In this document: in pieces, positions 24,201-32,145 of the stretch
Layout of the letters: each line of letters starts with the position of its first letter
Numbering within the stretch: the first letter of the stretch is position 1
Assembly (NCBI GenBank): GCA_026386805.1
Contig: JAPLMX010000086.1
Span: 1 to 38,946, forward strand
Source of the DNA: Phycisphaerae bacterium
Lineage (GTDB): Bacteria > Planctomycetota > Phycisphaerae > Sedimentisphaerales > Anaerobacaceae
DNA length: 38,946 bases
Direction of reading: 5' to 3'
Notes under the pieces: model-generated
The model's input: the letters and a program-made list of their open reading frames with translations, nothing else
Told to the model about the DNA's origin: nothing
The model's database searches: none
Program-made: the position numbers and the translations under genes

Positions 24201-26572
24201 GTGAACCTACCACGACGCTGGGTGGCCCGATCACGGTGGGCTCCTGGGCCCTGGATGGAACGAAGCTCGTGTTTGAGCTGGGTGCGCCACTCTTCGAAAT
24301 CTGGACGGCGGACCTCCCTTCTGATGGATCGACCCTCGAAGCAATGGGCCCCGCCCGAACGATGAACCAGCACCTCCGGGAGTTGGTGGCCCTTTGCACC
24401 CGCCGGATCAAGACGGACCCGCAGGATGGTTGCGCCTATCTCGACCGTGCGCGGTATTACGACTATCTGCACGAACGGGAAAAGGCCAACGCCGACATGC
24501 GACGCTGGTCCACCGTCGTGAGTGGCCGGTCGCCGTCGGGTTTGTGGTTCGGCACGTCCCGTGACCTGCGCCGTGTCCTCGACCTGCCCTTCAATTGTGA
24601 GCTCGTCTTTTCTGCAGAAAGACTTGTCAATGCGATTCCAGTAATGTCTATTGCCTTCGGGCAGAAAGGTAGGTGTGAGATGAAAGTGTGTGAGATTCCC
24701 CTGGTCGTCATGTCATTTCTTGGATTGGGTCTGCTCTCGAGTCTTGACGCGCCGCCAGCGCATGCCGATTTCGTCTTCGGCACGCCGACGAATCTGGGGC
24801 CCACAGTCAACAGTGCGTACCAGGACTACATGGCCATCGTCTCGCCTGATGATTCGGAATTGTATTTCTGCTCCAAGCGCCCCGGCGGAAATGGGGGGTA
24901 CGATATCTGGGTGACCAAACGTGCCAGTCCGAATGACCCGTGGGGCCCGCCGACCAATCTCGGGCCCCAGATAAACCGATCCTCGGCTACTGATGCGCCT
25001 GGGAGTATGTCCGCCGATGGGCTGACTTTGTACATGGAGTCCGGGTGGAACTTCTACACGATTACGCGCGCCACCACGGATGCGCCTTGGGGGCCGCCGG
25101 TCAGCCTGGGACCGGTCGTGGTCCCGAGCACTTCCTACCAGAATGCCAATCCGATCGTCTCCGCGGATGGCTTGGAGCTTTTCTTCTTTTCCGACCGTCC
25201 GCACGGATACGGGGAAGGAAGCATGTGGGTAACTAGGCGGGCAACGACCTCGGACCCCTGGGGGACGCCGGTGAACATTGGCGTGACCGTTGGCGCCCCT
25301 GCCACCGAAGCGCCCACGTGGCTATCACCTGATGGCCTGACACTTCTGTTCTTCTCCGACCGCCCGGGAGGGTATGGCAACGTTGATGCATGGATGACGA
25401 CGCGGGCCTCGAAAGGCAGCCCCTGGGGCCCGCCGCGAAATCTGGGGCCCTCGATCAACACGATCTACTCCGACTGGATCACAGCTATCTCGCCCGATGG
25501 GCGAACGTGCTACATCAACGATTATATGGGCCCGCGTCCCGGCGGGCTTGGTGGGTCCGACCTCTGGCAGGCACCGATTATCCCCATCGTAGACTTCAAC
25601 GGCGACGGCAAAGTCGATGCGGCCGACCTGGCCCTCCTGTTGGCCGAGGTGGAGAAGAAGAGCTCGGTGTGCGACATCGGCCCGCATCCCTGGGGCGATG
25701 GCGTGGTGGACGACAAGGACCTGAAAGTCTTCATGGACTACTCGATGACCCCAGGCCCCAAGGCTTCGGATGTTGCCTGTGATGTGGTCCTAACCTGGGT
25801 CTCGCTCTCCTTGCCCAAGGGCTATGACGTCTATCTCGGGACCTCATCGGAGGCGGTCCGGACGGCCAGTCGGAGCAATCCCCAGGGCGTGCTGGTCAGC
25901 CAGGGACAGCCCGCGACCGCGTATACCCCCGCCCAGCCGCTGGAATTCAGCACGACCTACTACTGGCGGGTCGATGAAGTCAACGCCGTCGTGCGTCCGG
26001 GCGAAGTCTGGAGCTTCACGACCGTGGCCTATCCGGACTATGTGGTGGATGACTTCGAGAGCTACGCGGCCTCGGGCGGCAAAGACCTCTTCGTGACCTG
26101 GGTCGATGGTTACTTTGTCAACTTCAAGACCAATGGCGCCATGGTCGGCCTTCCCGCTCCTGTGAAGGGCACCTTCTGCGAGTCTACCATTGTCCACGGC
26201 GGCAAGCAGTCGTTGCCCTTGGCTTATGACAACTCCAACGCAGCTCTTTCCGAGGCCGTGCGGACGTTCGACCATGCCCAAGACTGGACCGCCGGTGGCA
26301 TCAAGACTCTGTCCCTGTGGTTCCAAGGCGTGGCGGGCAATACCGGCCAGTTGTACGTGAAGATCAATGGCACCAAAGTGCCGTACGACGGCGCCGCAAG
26401 CAACCTGGCCAAACCCGCCTGGACGGTATGGAACATCGATCTGTCCAAGCTCACGGGTCTGAACAAGGCGACCTCGCTGACGATTGGCATCGAAGGCGCC
26501 GGGGCCAAAGGCAGATTGTACCTCGATGATATTTGCCTGTACCCCATGACGCCGGCAGCCAAGCCGTTCTAA
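21224..26572 (+). CDS. Transmembrane Ser/Thr kinase fused in frame to a propeller/dockerin protein
   Basis: One 1782-codon ORF. Kinase half: [12 protein letters not shown] (87-97), lysine K109, HRDIKPSN (200-207), DFG (223-225), a transmembrane helix near 400-423, TPR-like repeats and a TolB/PD40 propeller ([24 protein letters not shown]). After about residue 1140 the frame continues through a ribosome-binding-site-like sequence to M1153, which begins a textbook signal peptide ([20 protein letters not shown], cleavage near AHA). Then follow PD40 repeats, a dockerin-like module (about 1456-1507), an Fn3-like stretch ([10 protein letters not shown]) and a C-terminal beta-sandwich (VVDDFESY to YLDDICLYP) resembling a CBM. 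The second half parallels the separate gene at 18458. It is either a true fusion or two in-frame genes whose separating stop was lost, with possible internal initiation at 24680. Confidence 0.9.
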   Translation: MDRNEETIFDAALQHQDPVEQRAYVAKACGTDAKLQADVETLLQAHESQSLLDEPVLECDPTCDTSTLLEGPGTVIGRYKLLEKIGEGGMAVVYMAEQTEPIRRKVALKVIKLGMDTRQVIARFEAERQALALMDHPSIAKVLDAGATETGRPYFVMELVTGVSITEYCDRNSLSTKDRLALFLQVCNAVQHAHQKGIIHRDIKPSNVMVTHHDGKPVPKVIDFGIAKATNQRLTEKTLFTRYAHIIGTPAYMSPEQAELSDLDIDTRSDIYSLGVLLYELLTGTTPFSEEELRKAGYIEMQRVIREQEPAKPSTKLTTLGEILIEVAKHRNATPDVLRKAVRGDLDWIVMKSLEKDRARRYETASSLAEDIRRHLESEPVLARGPSTTYRLRKFLRRHRVQVFVALALALVAVAAGVVVSLWNQDRLRLLEAQGLQDKDILSQAREQYAKTEREAALETIRPILDSQYVGPEAQLLQATILVDNRRFQEAGTILNHLLNHRAEVAGAAHFLLARVLWESEGLDAEKLQQIEEHRQKAEELLPETAEAYFLRAMTAPTVKEQLAALHKALQLGPDHYESLRLRALTYYASRKYESMRDDALGMTYLRRRDPLGHSLRAMALRELGKYAEAVAEYDQALARLAQNDPQCLDLAAQRGETLLRKGDYERVIADAEAHLKRWPDKPVFRYHRFCALTALGEYDQAAAVFQEMVQTSPAARNALWSWAAKYVFDTLAAGRSWHPLADAPTGAAFLPLTEAEEAYRELSAKGHRMTTDGFSAEWSPDDKKLAFSMGVTGNSGVALYDPATKETDLLIVPGKYPRWSPDGQYIAFVRDRQFLRVPEFVAPDPEKQPPAPADQEVWLMKSDGSKPRRLAGGVWPSWGKDSTCVYYRAGAPATLYSISILAEDAQPKQIMPCPGFTPSVSPDNRCVAYMQGTSLIVIDLASQSLVAQWPLPVPSGGWGASAWSPSSKELCLGGSGGLENRTGLWIYRLGRSEPTTTLGGPITVGSWALDGTKLVFELGAPLFEIWTADLPSDGSTLEAMGPARTMNQHLRELVALCTRRIKTDPQDGCAYLDRARYYDYLHEREKANADMRRWSTVVSGRSPSGLWFGTSRDLRRVLDLPFNCELVFSAERLVNAIPVMSIAFGQKGRCEMKVCEIPLVVMSFLGLGLLSSLDAPPAHADFVFGTPTNLGPTVNSAYQDYMAIVSPDDSELYFCSKRPGGNGGYDIWVTKRASPNDPWGPPTNLGPQINRSSATDAPGSMSADGLTLYMESGWNFYTITRATTDAPWGPPVSLGPVVVPSTSYQNANPIVSADGLELFFFSDRPHGYGEGSMWVTRRATTSDPWGTPVNIGVTVGAPATEAPTWLSPDGLTLLFFSDRPGGYGNVDAWMTTRASKGSPWGPPRNLGPSINTIYSDWITAISPDGRTCYINDYMGPRPGGLGGSDLWQAPIIPIVDFNGDGKVDAADLALLLAEVEKKSSVCDIGPHPWGDGVVDDKDLKVFMDYSMTPGPKASDVACDVVLTWVSLSLPKGYDVYLGTSSEAVRTASRSNPQGVLVSQGQPATAYTPAQPLEFSTTYYWRVDEVNAVVRPGEVWSFTTVAYPDYVVDDFESYAASGGKDLFVTWVDGYFVNFKTNGAMVGLPAPVKGTFCESTIVHGGKQSLPLAYDNSNAALSEAVRTFDHAQDWTAGGIKTLSLWFQGVAGNTGQLYVKINGTKVPYDGAASNLAKPAWTVWNIDLSKLTGLNKATSLTIGIEGAGAKGRLYLDDICLYPMTPAAKPF
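24652..24682 (+). promoter_or_regulatory. Internal mini-hairpin, ribosome-binding site and start codon inside the fused ORF
   Basis: TGCC-TTCG-GGCA (24652-24663; a UUCG tetraloop in RNA), then GAAAGGTAGGTGTGAG and an in-frame ATG at 24680. It matches the leader of the separate secreted gene at 18430-18460. If used, it would yield a 630-residue secreted protein (24680-26572) independently of the kinase. Confidence 0.6.
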
Positions 26573-26581
26573 GGCAGGGAC

Positions 26582-26616
26582 GGGACGCCCCTCGCGATCG
26601 CGCGAGAGGGCGTCCC
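26582..26616. repeat. Palindrome after the fused ORF
   Basis: GGGACGCCC (26582-26590) pairs with GGGCGTCCC (26608-26616), with an inner CTCGCG/CGCGAG pair. It starts 10 nt after the stop codon. No T-run follows, so it is a repeat or a weak terminator. Confidence 0.65.
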
Positions 26617-26662
26617 AACCGGTGAATTCACAAGGATTAGCCCAACAGTGTACCGTGTCTGT

Positions 26663-26752
26663 TGCCTTCGGGCAGAAGGCAAGGTGGACATCGAGGATTT
26701 GAAGGTCTTCATGACCTATTACGAGAAAGCGAACCCGCCGGCGCAGCCGTAG
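26663..26752 (+). pseudogene. Deletion remnant: secreted-gene leader joined to a dockerin tail
   Basis: The bases GTGTCTGTTGCCTTCGGGCA around 26655-26674 copy the leader of the propeller genes (24647-24663). They run directly into GKVDIEDLKVFMTYYEKANP, the last dockerin helix and C-terminus, ending at the TAG 26750-26752. That tail is nearly identical to the end of the ORF at 28634-29212 (FMTYWEKENPAAQP). Signal peptide, propeller and first calcium loop are all missing, and there is no start codon. The simplest reading is one deletion that joined a leader to the end of the gene, probably at the short shared purine-rich stretch GGCAGAAGGCAAGG. Confidence 0.78.
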
Positions 26753-26967
26753 TTCACGGGTCCGCCCAATCAGCGAAGTCCGCACCTGTAACGATAGGGC
26801 CAAGCCGCAAGAGACGCAGTCGCGGCCCGCGCAGGAGGTTTGCGCTCGTCGCCATGTAACGTGTGCAGGAAAGGAGGTGGAACGCCAGAGTACTGAGAGA
26901 CGATGGGATCGAATTATCAGTGGACGCGTAACCTACACGGCTATGACAATGAAGGAGGTAAAAGAAG

Positions 26968-28566
26968 ATGGAAACGCAAACGCGACAATTCAATCGGGCG
27001 AAGACGAGTTCTTTCTTGGTTCTCGGGGTGCTGGCCCTGGTGGCACTCCTTGCCCCTGTCGCCCCGGGGCAGTACTATGCTTATGTCACCAACTACGGGG
27101 AGGAGGGCTCGCACATCAAGGGCAGCGTGTCGATTATCGATCTGGCCACCAACAGCGTGGTGGCCACCGTGCCGGTGGGAGTGAGCCCACAGGGGGTGGT
27201 GGCCAATCCCGCGGGCACGGCGGTCTACGTCGCCAACACCGAGAGCAATGACGTGACGGTGATCAATACCGCCACGCGCGCCACCACGACCATTCCCGCC
27301 GGAAATGGTCCGGTCGGTATCGCCGTGCACCCGAATGGAAGACGCATCTACGTGGCGAACGCGGACAACGTCTTGGTCATCGACCGGGCCACCAACACGA
27401 TCATCGACAAGATCGTGTCCGGCACCCGCCCCATTGCCCTGGCGGTCCATCCGGACGGCAGCGTCGTCTATGTGGCGAATGTCATGGATGGCACCGTCGC
27501 GGTCGTGGACACGAAGACGGACAAGGTTATTGACACGATCAAGCTGGAGCCGACCGCGGACGATGAAGGGTGGGGTTCCTTTCCGGTGCCGATCGTCGTT
27601 CATCCGGATGGGACGTATGTCTACGTGGCGAACCGGTTGGGGTCCACGCTGTGGGCGATCAACACGGCGACCCATGAATATATGGCCCGGTCCTTTGCCC
27701 AAGATCATTGCGGCATCGCAATCAATCCCGCCGGGACCGTTCTGTACCTACCTGACTATGCCGGCTTGCCCGAACCCCCGACAGGCACGACAATGGATGT
27801 GATCGACGCCAGGACACTCGAGCGGATCACGACGATCAAGGGTCTGGCCGGACCGGTGTATGTCGCCGTACATCCGGAGGGCACGCGCCTGTACATCACG
27901 AACTCCCTCGGCGACAGTGTTGCCGTCCTCAATGCCGCCACGTATGAAGTGGTTGCAGATATCCCGGTCGGGAAGTGCCCGCAGGGGTTCGGCGAGTTCA
28001 TCGGTCCCGGCGTGCCGCGTTTGCTGATGGACGATGCGGCGACCCGGCTTGGAGCGGTCAAGGACGCGGTGGCCGCCGGTGCAGAAGGGGTCAACAGCCC
28101 GCAGGAGGCCTTGAAGTCCCTGGAGACCGCCCTGACGGCGGCGACGGGCTATCGCCTGGTGACGTTCTGGTCGGTTGGAAGTGATGGCGTCGAGGACCCC
28201 CGGCGCCTGCGTCGGGTTGAAGGGACGGTTGTCTTCGCGTCCGAGCGGAAGATGGTGGAAGCCATCTTCGATGCGCTCCGGCGCGGCTGGATCGTGAATC
28301 GCGAACTCGAGACGGAACTGCTGGCCATCGTGGACGAGATCGTTCGGGCGGACCGCGTCCTGGCGGCCGTGGCCATCGATGACGCGATCACGGCCAAAGC
28401 GGAGGCCGCGGGCCTCGATCAGGCGCAAGAACTGCTGAAAGAGGCGGATGCCTCGGCCAAGCAAGCCGCGGTCTGGCCGCAACCCGACAAGAAGACCATT
28501 CTGTTTCAAGATGCGATAGGTCAGTACAAGGAGGCTTGGGAAGCGGCGCGGAAGCTCGTGCCATAG
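26968..28566 (+). CDS. Secreted YVTN-type beta-propeller protein
   Basis: A 532-residue secreted protein. A signal peptide (about residues 15-34, SSFLVLGVLALVALLAPVAP) is followed by YVTN-family propeller blades of about 40 residues: YYAYVTNYG, VYVANTESNDVTVIN, IYVANADNVLVID, VYVANVMDGTVAVVD, VYVANRLGSTLWAIN and LYITNSLGDSVAVLN, roughly residues 35-350. The remaining 180 residues (from LMDDAATRLGAVKDAV) are helical and unlike anything I recognise. Such propellers are surface proteins in archaea and planctomycetes, often for binding. The ATG has a strong GAAGGAGGT site about 8 nt upstream. It lies between two broken propeller/dockerin genes, but its repeats are a different family and it has no dockerin. 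Confidence 0.9.
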   Translation: METQTRQFNRAKTSSFLVLGVLALVALLAPVAPGQYYAYVTNYGEEGSHIKGSVSIIDLATNSVVATVPVGVSPQGVVANPAGTAVYVANTESNDVTVINTATRATTTIPAGNGPVGIAVHPNGRRIYVANADNVLVIDRATNTIIDKIVSGTRPIALAVHPDGSVVYVANVMDGTVAVVDTKTDKVIDTIKLEPTADDEGWGSFPVPIVVHPDGTYVYVANRLGSTLWAINTATHEYMARSFAQDHCGIAINPAGTVLYLPDYAGLPEPPTGTTMDVIDARTLERITTIKGLAGPVYVAVHPEGTRLYITNSLGDSVAVLNAATYEVVADIPVGKCPQGFGEFIGPGVPRLLMDDAATRLGAVKDAVAAGAEGVNSPQEALKSLETALTAATGYRLVTFWSVGSDGVEDPRRLRRVEGTVVFASERKMVEAIFDALRRGWIVNRELETELLAIVDEIVRADRVLAAVAIDDAITAKAEAAGLDQAQELLKEADASAKQAAVWPQPDKKTILFQDAIGQYKEAWEAARKLVP

Positions 28567-28630
28567 TAGCCAAAAACCCAACCGTAGAACCCAGGACACC
28601 CTACCTCTTCGCACTCTTGGAAAGGGAGAA

Positions 28631-28668
28631 CCGGTGAGCCCTTCGCCGCCCGGCGGAGGACTCACCGG
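28631..28668. repeat. Palindrome at the start of the truncated dockerin ORF
   Basis: CCGGTGAG (28631-28638) and CTCACCGG (28661-28668) enclose an inner CGCCGCCCGGCG pairing. The GTG codon of the longest frame (28634) lies inside it, which argues against that start being real. Confidence 0.65.
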
Positions 28669-29212
28669 CCGCGCCCCCTGGGAAAGACTCGGGTCCATCT
28701 CGAAGGAGGAATTCTTGTGCCTCTGCCCGCTGGTGAATAGTCCCGGCATTGAGGGCTCTCCGGTTCTTTCTCCGGACGGATTATTGCTCGTGTTCCAGGA
28801 TAAGAGTACGCGGCCCGGCGGCTATGGCAGCGGGGATCTGTGGATGACGAGGCGGGCCAGCCGCTCTGCTCCCTGGCAGCCGCCAGTCAACCTGGGACCC
28901 ATGGTCAACGGACCAAATGATGAGTTCCTCCCTTGCTTTGCTCCCGACGGCTCCGCCCTGTACATCGACCGAGGTGACAACAGCACTTACACTTACTCGC
29001 AATGGAAGGCCCCGATCCTCCCCATCGTGGACTTCAACAGCGACAAGGTCGTGGACCTTGTGGATCTGGTCATGCTGATCGACAACTGGGGTACAGATAA
29101 GACGCTCTGCGACATCGGGCCGTATGCCTGGGGCGACGGCAAGGTGGACATCGAGGATTTGAAGGTCTTCATGACCTATTGGGAGAAGGAGAACCCGGCG
29201 GCGCAGCCGTAG
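28634..29212 (+). CDS. 5'-truncated propeller/dockerin protein (probable pseudogene)
   Basis: The frame runs from GTG 28634 to TAG 29212 (192 codons). From PLVNSPGIEGSPVLSPDG it matches the middle of the propeller in the 18458 gene (compare TVNSPGYDGGPCLSADG). Only two or three PD40 repeats remain, followed by a complete dockerin-like module (VDFNSDKVVDLVDLVMLIDN, then WGDGKVDIEDLKVFM). Signal peptide and first blades are missing, and the upstream codons come from a palindromic repeat. An AAGGAGGA site stands before an in-frame TTG at 28715, so translation is conceivable, but the product would stay inside the cell. I read it as a decaying third paralogue. Its dockerin loop has Lys-Val instead of the usual Gly. 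Confidence 0.75.
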   Translation: MSPSPPGGGLTGRAPWERLGSISKEEFLCLCPLVNSPGIEGSPVLSPDGLLLVFQDKSTRPGGYGSGDLWMTRRASRSAPWQPPVNLGPMVNGPNDEFLPCFAPDGSALYIDRGDNSTYTYSQWKAPILPIVDFNSDKVVDLVDLVMLIDNWGTDKTLCDIGPYAWGDGKVDIEDLKVFMTYWEKENPAAQP

Positions 29213-29266
29213 GAGTAGCCCCCTGTGGCTACCCGAGGATCGGGCAGGCGCAGGGTAGAAACCCCG

Positions 29267-29320
29267 TTCGGAGTTCCGCGTTTACGCGGTTTGTGGGCCG
29301 CCTGAAGGCGGAACTCCGAA
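29267..29320. repeat. Inverted repeat between convergent genes
   Basis: TTCGGAGTTCCGC (29267-29279) and GCGGAACTCCGAA (29308-29320) are perfect 13-nt arms, with GCGG/CCGC pairing in the loop. Placed between the converging dockerin remnant and glycosidase-like gene, it may serve as a bidirectional terminator. Confidence 0.75.
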
Positions 29321-29332
29321 TCCTATCGGCCC

Positions 29333-30520
29333 CTACGGGGCCGTGAACAGGCCGTGGAAGTAGTCCCAGGTCCAGGCCTTGGTGCCGTCGGGACGGATGA
29401 GCCAGAAACCTCGGATGGCGTCGTTGCTCTTGACGGGCGGTTTGGTCTTTGGGTCCTTCAACTCGTTGCAGTAGAGCTGCCAATAGACGATGTAGGGGCA
29501 ACCCCAGTCGAGGGCGGTTCGCACGGCATTCGGGATGGCCGTTTGGATCTTGTCGAGCGAGTAGCCGTTCTCGGGCATGCCGAACTCGCCGATGTAGACG
29601 TTGCGATTGCCGAAGTCCGCGCTGTCCGGGGCGTTGGCCGCGATGAAGTCCAGAGCGTCGCGCAGGACCTTGGGATCGGTGTAGTGCTCGGTGGCGGAAT
29701 CCCACGCGGAGTACGAGACCAGGTCGAGGTGCGTGTGCGGCAGGACCTTGTTGACCAGGTTGGGAAAGCCGCTCCGCATGGACTGGACGACCCGATTGAC
29801 CTCGGTGGCATGATAGACGTGCACGCCCTGCTCGCGTGTCGCGGCCATCTTGGCCGCGTCTTCTCGCGGGCTGGAAGCCCGCGACACAGAAGACTGCCCC
29901 ACTTCCTGTCGGGCCTGGTTGACGCCGGCCTGGCGGGCATTGAGCCACTCGACCATGTTCGCCAGGGCAGCCGGCGCCGGCTCAACGTCGCCCTGGTAGT
30001 TGCCCCGTACCATCCAGTCACCCTCCCAATGCTGGAGGACGAACGTCTTGCCGGTGCCTTGGTATTGCGTCAGGAGATATTTCGCAAGCTCATAGAATTG
30101 CCGCTGCTCATCTTTCTTCTGCTCATCAGTGATGCCGCTTCGCCAGTACCCCTCATCGCGGCCCAGGGCCGTGACCTTCAGGATATACGTGCTGAACGGC
30201 TTCTCGAAAAGCGTCTTGAAGTACGGCGTCCGCGCCCCTTCCACGAGCGAATCCACTTTGGGCCATTGCGAGTTGTAGGGGTACGACTTCGCGATCGCCT
30301 CGCTTTGCCCCGCGTAGAACCAGACCTTGATCACGCGCGAGCCCAAGGCCAGAATCTGATCCGCGCCTTCGTTGAGGAAATCCCTGTCCGTCAGATGGTA
30401 CAGCCCCGCCACGTGGGTCACGCCCACCACGTCCCGCACTTCTTTTGAGATTTGACCATACGCGGAACAGATAGAAGCGAGGCTCAGAGCCAAGGTCAAT
30501 GTGCCCAGTCGTGTTGTCAT
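29333..30520 (-). CDS. Secreted TIM-barrel-like putative glycoside hydrolase
   Basis: A 395-residue protein with a signal peptide (MTTRLGTLTLALSLASICSA). I cannot assign a family firmly. The sequence has the look of a clan-A type barrel: strand-end motifs IKVWFYAG, FVLQHWEGDW (possible acid Glu), HLDLVSYSAWD and VYIGEFGMPENGY (possible nucleophile Glu), then PYIVYWQLYCNE and FWLIRPDGTKAW. A GH5- or GH39-like hydrolase is the best guess. Residues about 209-221 (SVSRASSPREDAA) are encoded by a palindromic repeat that keeps the frame and probably forms a surface loop. GGGAG lies 8 nt before the ATG at 30520. It stands alone, convergent with the dockerin remnant, and its substrate is unknown. Confidence 0.75.
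   Translation of the reverse strand: MTTRLGTLTLALSLASICSAYGQISKEVRDVVGVTHVAGLYHLTDRDFLNEGADQILALGSRVIKVWFYAGQSEAIAKSYPYNSQWPKVDSLVEGARTPYFKTLFEKPFSTYILKVTALGRDEGYWRSGITDEQKKDEQRQFYELAKYLLTQYQGTGKTFVLQHWEGDWMVRGNYQGDVEPAPAALANMVEWLNARQAGVNQARQEVGQSSVSRASSPREDAAKMAATREQGVHVYHATEVNRVVQSMRSGFPNLVNKVLPHTHLDLVSYSAWDSATEHYTDPKVLRDALDFIAANAPDSADFGNRNVYIGEFGMPENGYSLDKIQTAIPNAVRTALDWGCPYIVYWQLYCNELKDPKTKPPVKSNDAIRGFWLIRPDGTKAWTWDYFHGLFTAP
29858..29894. repeat. Palindromic element inserted in frame in a coding sequence
   Basis: Outer arms GTCTTCT (29858-29864) and AGAAGAC (29888-29894), inner arms CGCGGGCT (29865-29872) and AGCCCGCG (29876-29883), loop GGA, with a 4-nt bulge ACAC at 29884-29887. It lies wholly inside the putative glycosidase gene without breaking the frame. 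Confidence 0.8.
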
Positions 30521-30569
30521 GGGAACACTCCCAAAAGAGTCGAGCGAGGATGTATGAAGTCTGATTTTT

Positions 30570-30609
30570 GATTGTTGATTCGAAAATCAGAAATCACAAA
30601 TCAACAATC
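30570..30609. repeat. AT-rich interlaced inverted repeat at the hemL stop
   Basis: GATTGTTGATT (30570-30580) and AATCAACAATC (30599-30609) are perfect 11-nt arms; a second pair CTGATTTT (30561-30568) and AAAATCAG (30583-30590) interlaces with them. It directly follows the hemL stop codon (30612-30610), so it can terminate hemL transcription. It is AT-rich, unlike the surrounding DNA. Confidence 0.7.
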
Positions 30610-31905
30610 CTACTTCTCCCCCGCCACCACCCGAAAGCTTTCGCGGGCGGCCTCGACCGTCCGGTCGATGTCCTGCTTTGTGTGCGCCAGCGAAAGGAAC
30701 ATCGCCTCATACGCACTGGGGGCCAGGTAGATGCCCCGATCGAGCATCGCCGCGAAGAACTTCTTGAAGGCCGCGATGTCGGTCGCCCGGACGTCGTCGA
30801 AATTCCGCACGGGTTTGTCCGTGAAGAAACAGCTCATGAGCGAGCCGACGCGGTTGATCGTGATCGCAGCGCCGGCCTCGGCCGCCGCTTGGGCCAGCTC
30901 GATCTCCAGATTGGCCGCCGAGGATTCCAGCTCGCGATAGGCCCGGCCTTCCGCCAGAATGTCGAGGGTGGCGATGGCGGCGGCGGTCGCAATCGGGTTG
31001 CCGCTCAAAGTGCCCGCCTGGTAGACCCGGCCCAGAGGGGCCAGCAAGTCCATGATGTCGGCCCGTCCGCCGCAAACGGCCAGAGGCAGCCCGCCGCCGG
31101 CAATTTTTCCCAAGCAGGTCAGGTCGGATCTGACACTGTAGAGGTCCTGGGCCCCGCCAAAGGCCACGCGAAAACCTGTGATCACTTCATCGAAGATCAA
31201 AACCGTGCCATTCTCGTCGCAGAGCCAGCGCATGGCCTCCAGATAGCCCGGCTCGGGCAGGACCACACCCATGTTGGCGGCCACCGGCTCGACGAGCACC
31301 GCGGCGATCTGCCCCGTGTGCTTCTCGAAGGCCTGCGAGATCGCTTCGATGCTGTTGTAGGGAACCACCACGGTCAGGCCGGCAAGCGCATCAGGCACCC
31401 CCGGGCTGGCGGTCGTACCCCCCTCGGCCAGACCGGAGCCGGCTACGACTAAGAGGGAATCGCTGTGGCCGTGGTAGCAGCCGGCCATTTTGATGATCTT
31501 GTCCCGGCCGGTGTAAGCACGAGCCAGACGGATCGCCGTCATCACGGCTTCCGTCCCGCTGCACAGCAGCCGCAGTTTCTCGATCGACGCAAAGGCGCCG
31601 ACGATCCGGGCCGCCAGCTCGGTCTCCGCCAGCGTCGGTGCACCGAAGGAAGTGCCCCTATCCGCCGCCTTATGAATGGCAGACAGCACCGCCGGATGCG
31701 CGTGGCCGAGGATCATCGGGCCCCAGGAGCCTACATAATCGATGTATTCGTTGCCATCGACATCGAAAATCTTGGAGCCTTTCGCCCCGGCGATGAACAG
31801 AGGGCCGCGATTCACGCCGCCAAACGCCCGGACCGGCGAGTTGACCCCGCCCGGCATGTACCAACATGCCTCAGAGAACGCCTCAATGGATTTGCGGTTT
31901 CCCAT
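30610..31905 (-). CDS. hemL: Glutamate-1-semialdehyde 2,1-aminomutase
   Basis: A 431-residue PLP enzyme that converts glutamate-1-semialdehyde to 5-aminolevulinate, the C5 route to haem and other tetrapyrroles, in the cytoplasm. Family marks: YMPGGVNSPVRAFGG near the N-terminus, GSWGPMILGHAHP, CSGTEAVMTAIRLARAYTGR, IFDEVITGFRVAFGG and the PLP-binding lysine in LGKIAGGGLP (K267). Length and N-terminus match the family when it starts at the ATG 31905. The frame is open to a GTG at 31956, but that codon overlaps the -10 box of the promoter at 31956-31984, so the ATG is preferred; it has no clear ribosome-binding site. No other haem genes are nearby. Confidence 0.95.
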   Translation of the reverse strand: MGNRKSIEAFSEACWYMPGGVNSPVRAFGGVNRGPLFIAGAKGSKIFDVDGNEYIDYVGSWGPMILGHAHPAVLSAIHKAADRGTSFGAPTLAETELAARIVGAFASIEKLRLLCSGTEAVMTAIRLARAYTGRDKIIKMAGCYHGHSDSLLVVAGSGLAEGGTTASPGVPDALAGLTVVVPYNSIEAISQAFEKHTGQIAAVLVEPVAANMGVVLPEPGYLEAMRWLCDENGTVLIFDEVITGFRVAFGGAQDLYSVRSDLTCLGKIAGGGLPLAVCGGRADIMDLLAPLGRVYQAGTLSGNPIATAAAIATLDILAEGRAYRELESSAANLEIELAQAAAEAGAAITINRVGSLMSCFFTDKPVRNFDDVRATDIAAFKKFFAAMLDRGIYLAPSAYEAMFLSLAHTKQDIDRTVEAARESFRVVAGEK

Positions 31906-31955
31906 CTTGTGAAGAGTGCCCAGTTTGTCTTTTCGCAAGTCCGTGACGGTAGACA

Positions 31956-31984
31956 CCTATAGACGGCCCGTCGTAAAGAGTCAA
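31956..31984 (-). promoter_or_regulatory. Sigma70-type promoter for hemL
   Basis: On the minus strand TTGACT (-35, 31979-31984), 17 nt, TATAGG (-10, 31956-31961). The transcript would start near 31949, downstream of the alternative GTG codon, which decides the hemL start in favour of 31905. Confidence 0.6.
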
Positions 31985-32013
31985 TCGTCAATCGCAAATT
32001 CCGGGGGTTTTTC

Positions 32014-32042
32014 TTGCAAAGCAGCGCCAGTTGCAGTATTCT
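32014..32042 (+). promoter_or_regulatory. Possible promoter for the PpiD-like operon
   Basis: TTGCAA (32014-32019), 17 nt, TATTCT (32037-32042); four of six matches in each box. It is divergent from the hemL promoter. The transcript would carry the palindromes at 32062-32114 in its leader. Confidence 0.35.
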
Positions 32043-32061
32043 CCTGGTTTTATGTGTAAGT

Positions 32062-32114
32062 GGTGGGCACAGCCCACCTTACAGTTCCCAAACGCGACGA
32101 ATCGCATTTGGGAG
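32062..32114. repeat. Two palindromic repeats in the leader of the PpiD-like gene
   Basis: GGTGGGC (32062-32068) pairs with GCCCACC (32072-32078). TTCCCAAACGCGA (32085-32097) pairs with TCGCATTTGGGA (32102-32113), allowing one G-T pair. The second matches the element at 13121-13148. Confidence 0.72.
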
Positions 32115-32145
32115 CCTTACAGGTCTGGGGACCCGGAGTGCTGGT

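Noticed and set aside
31906..31956. GTG start of hemL at 31956
   Set aside because: The codon overlaps the -10 box of a good promoter, and the extra 17 residues do not match the family N-terminus.
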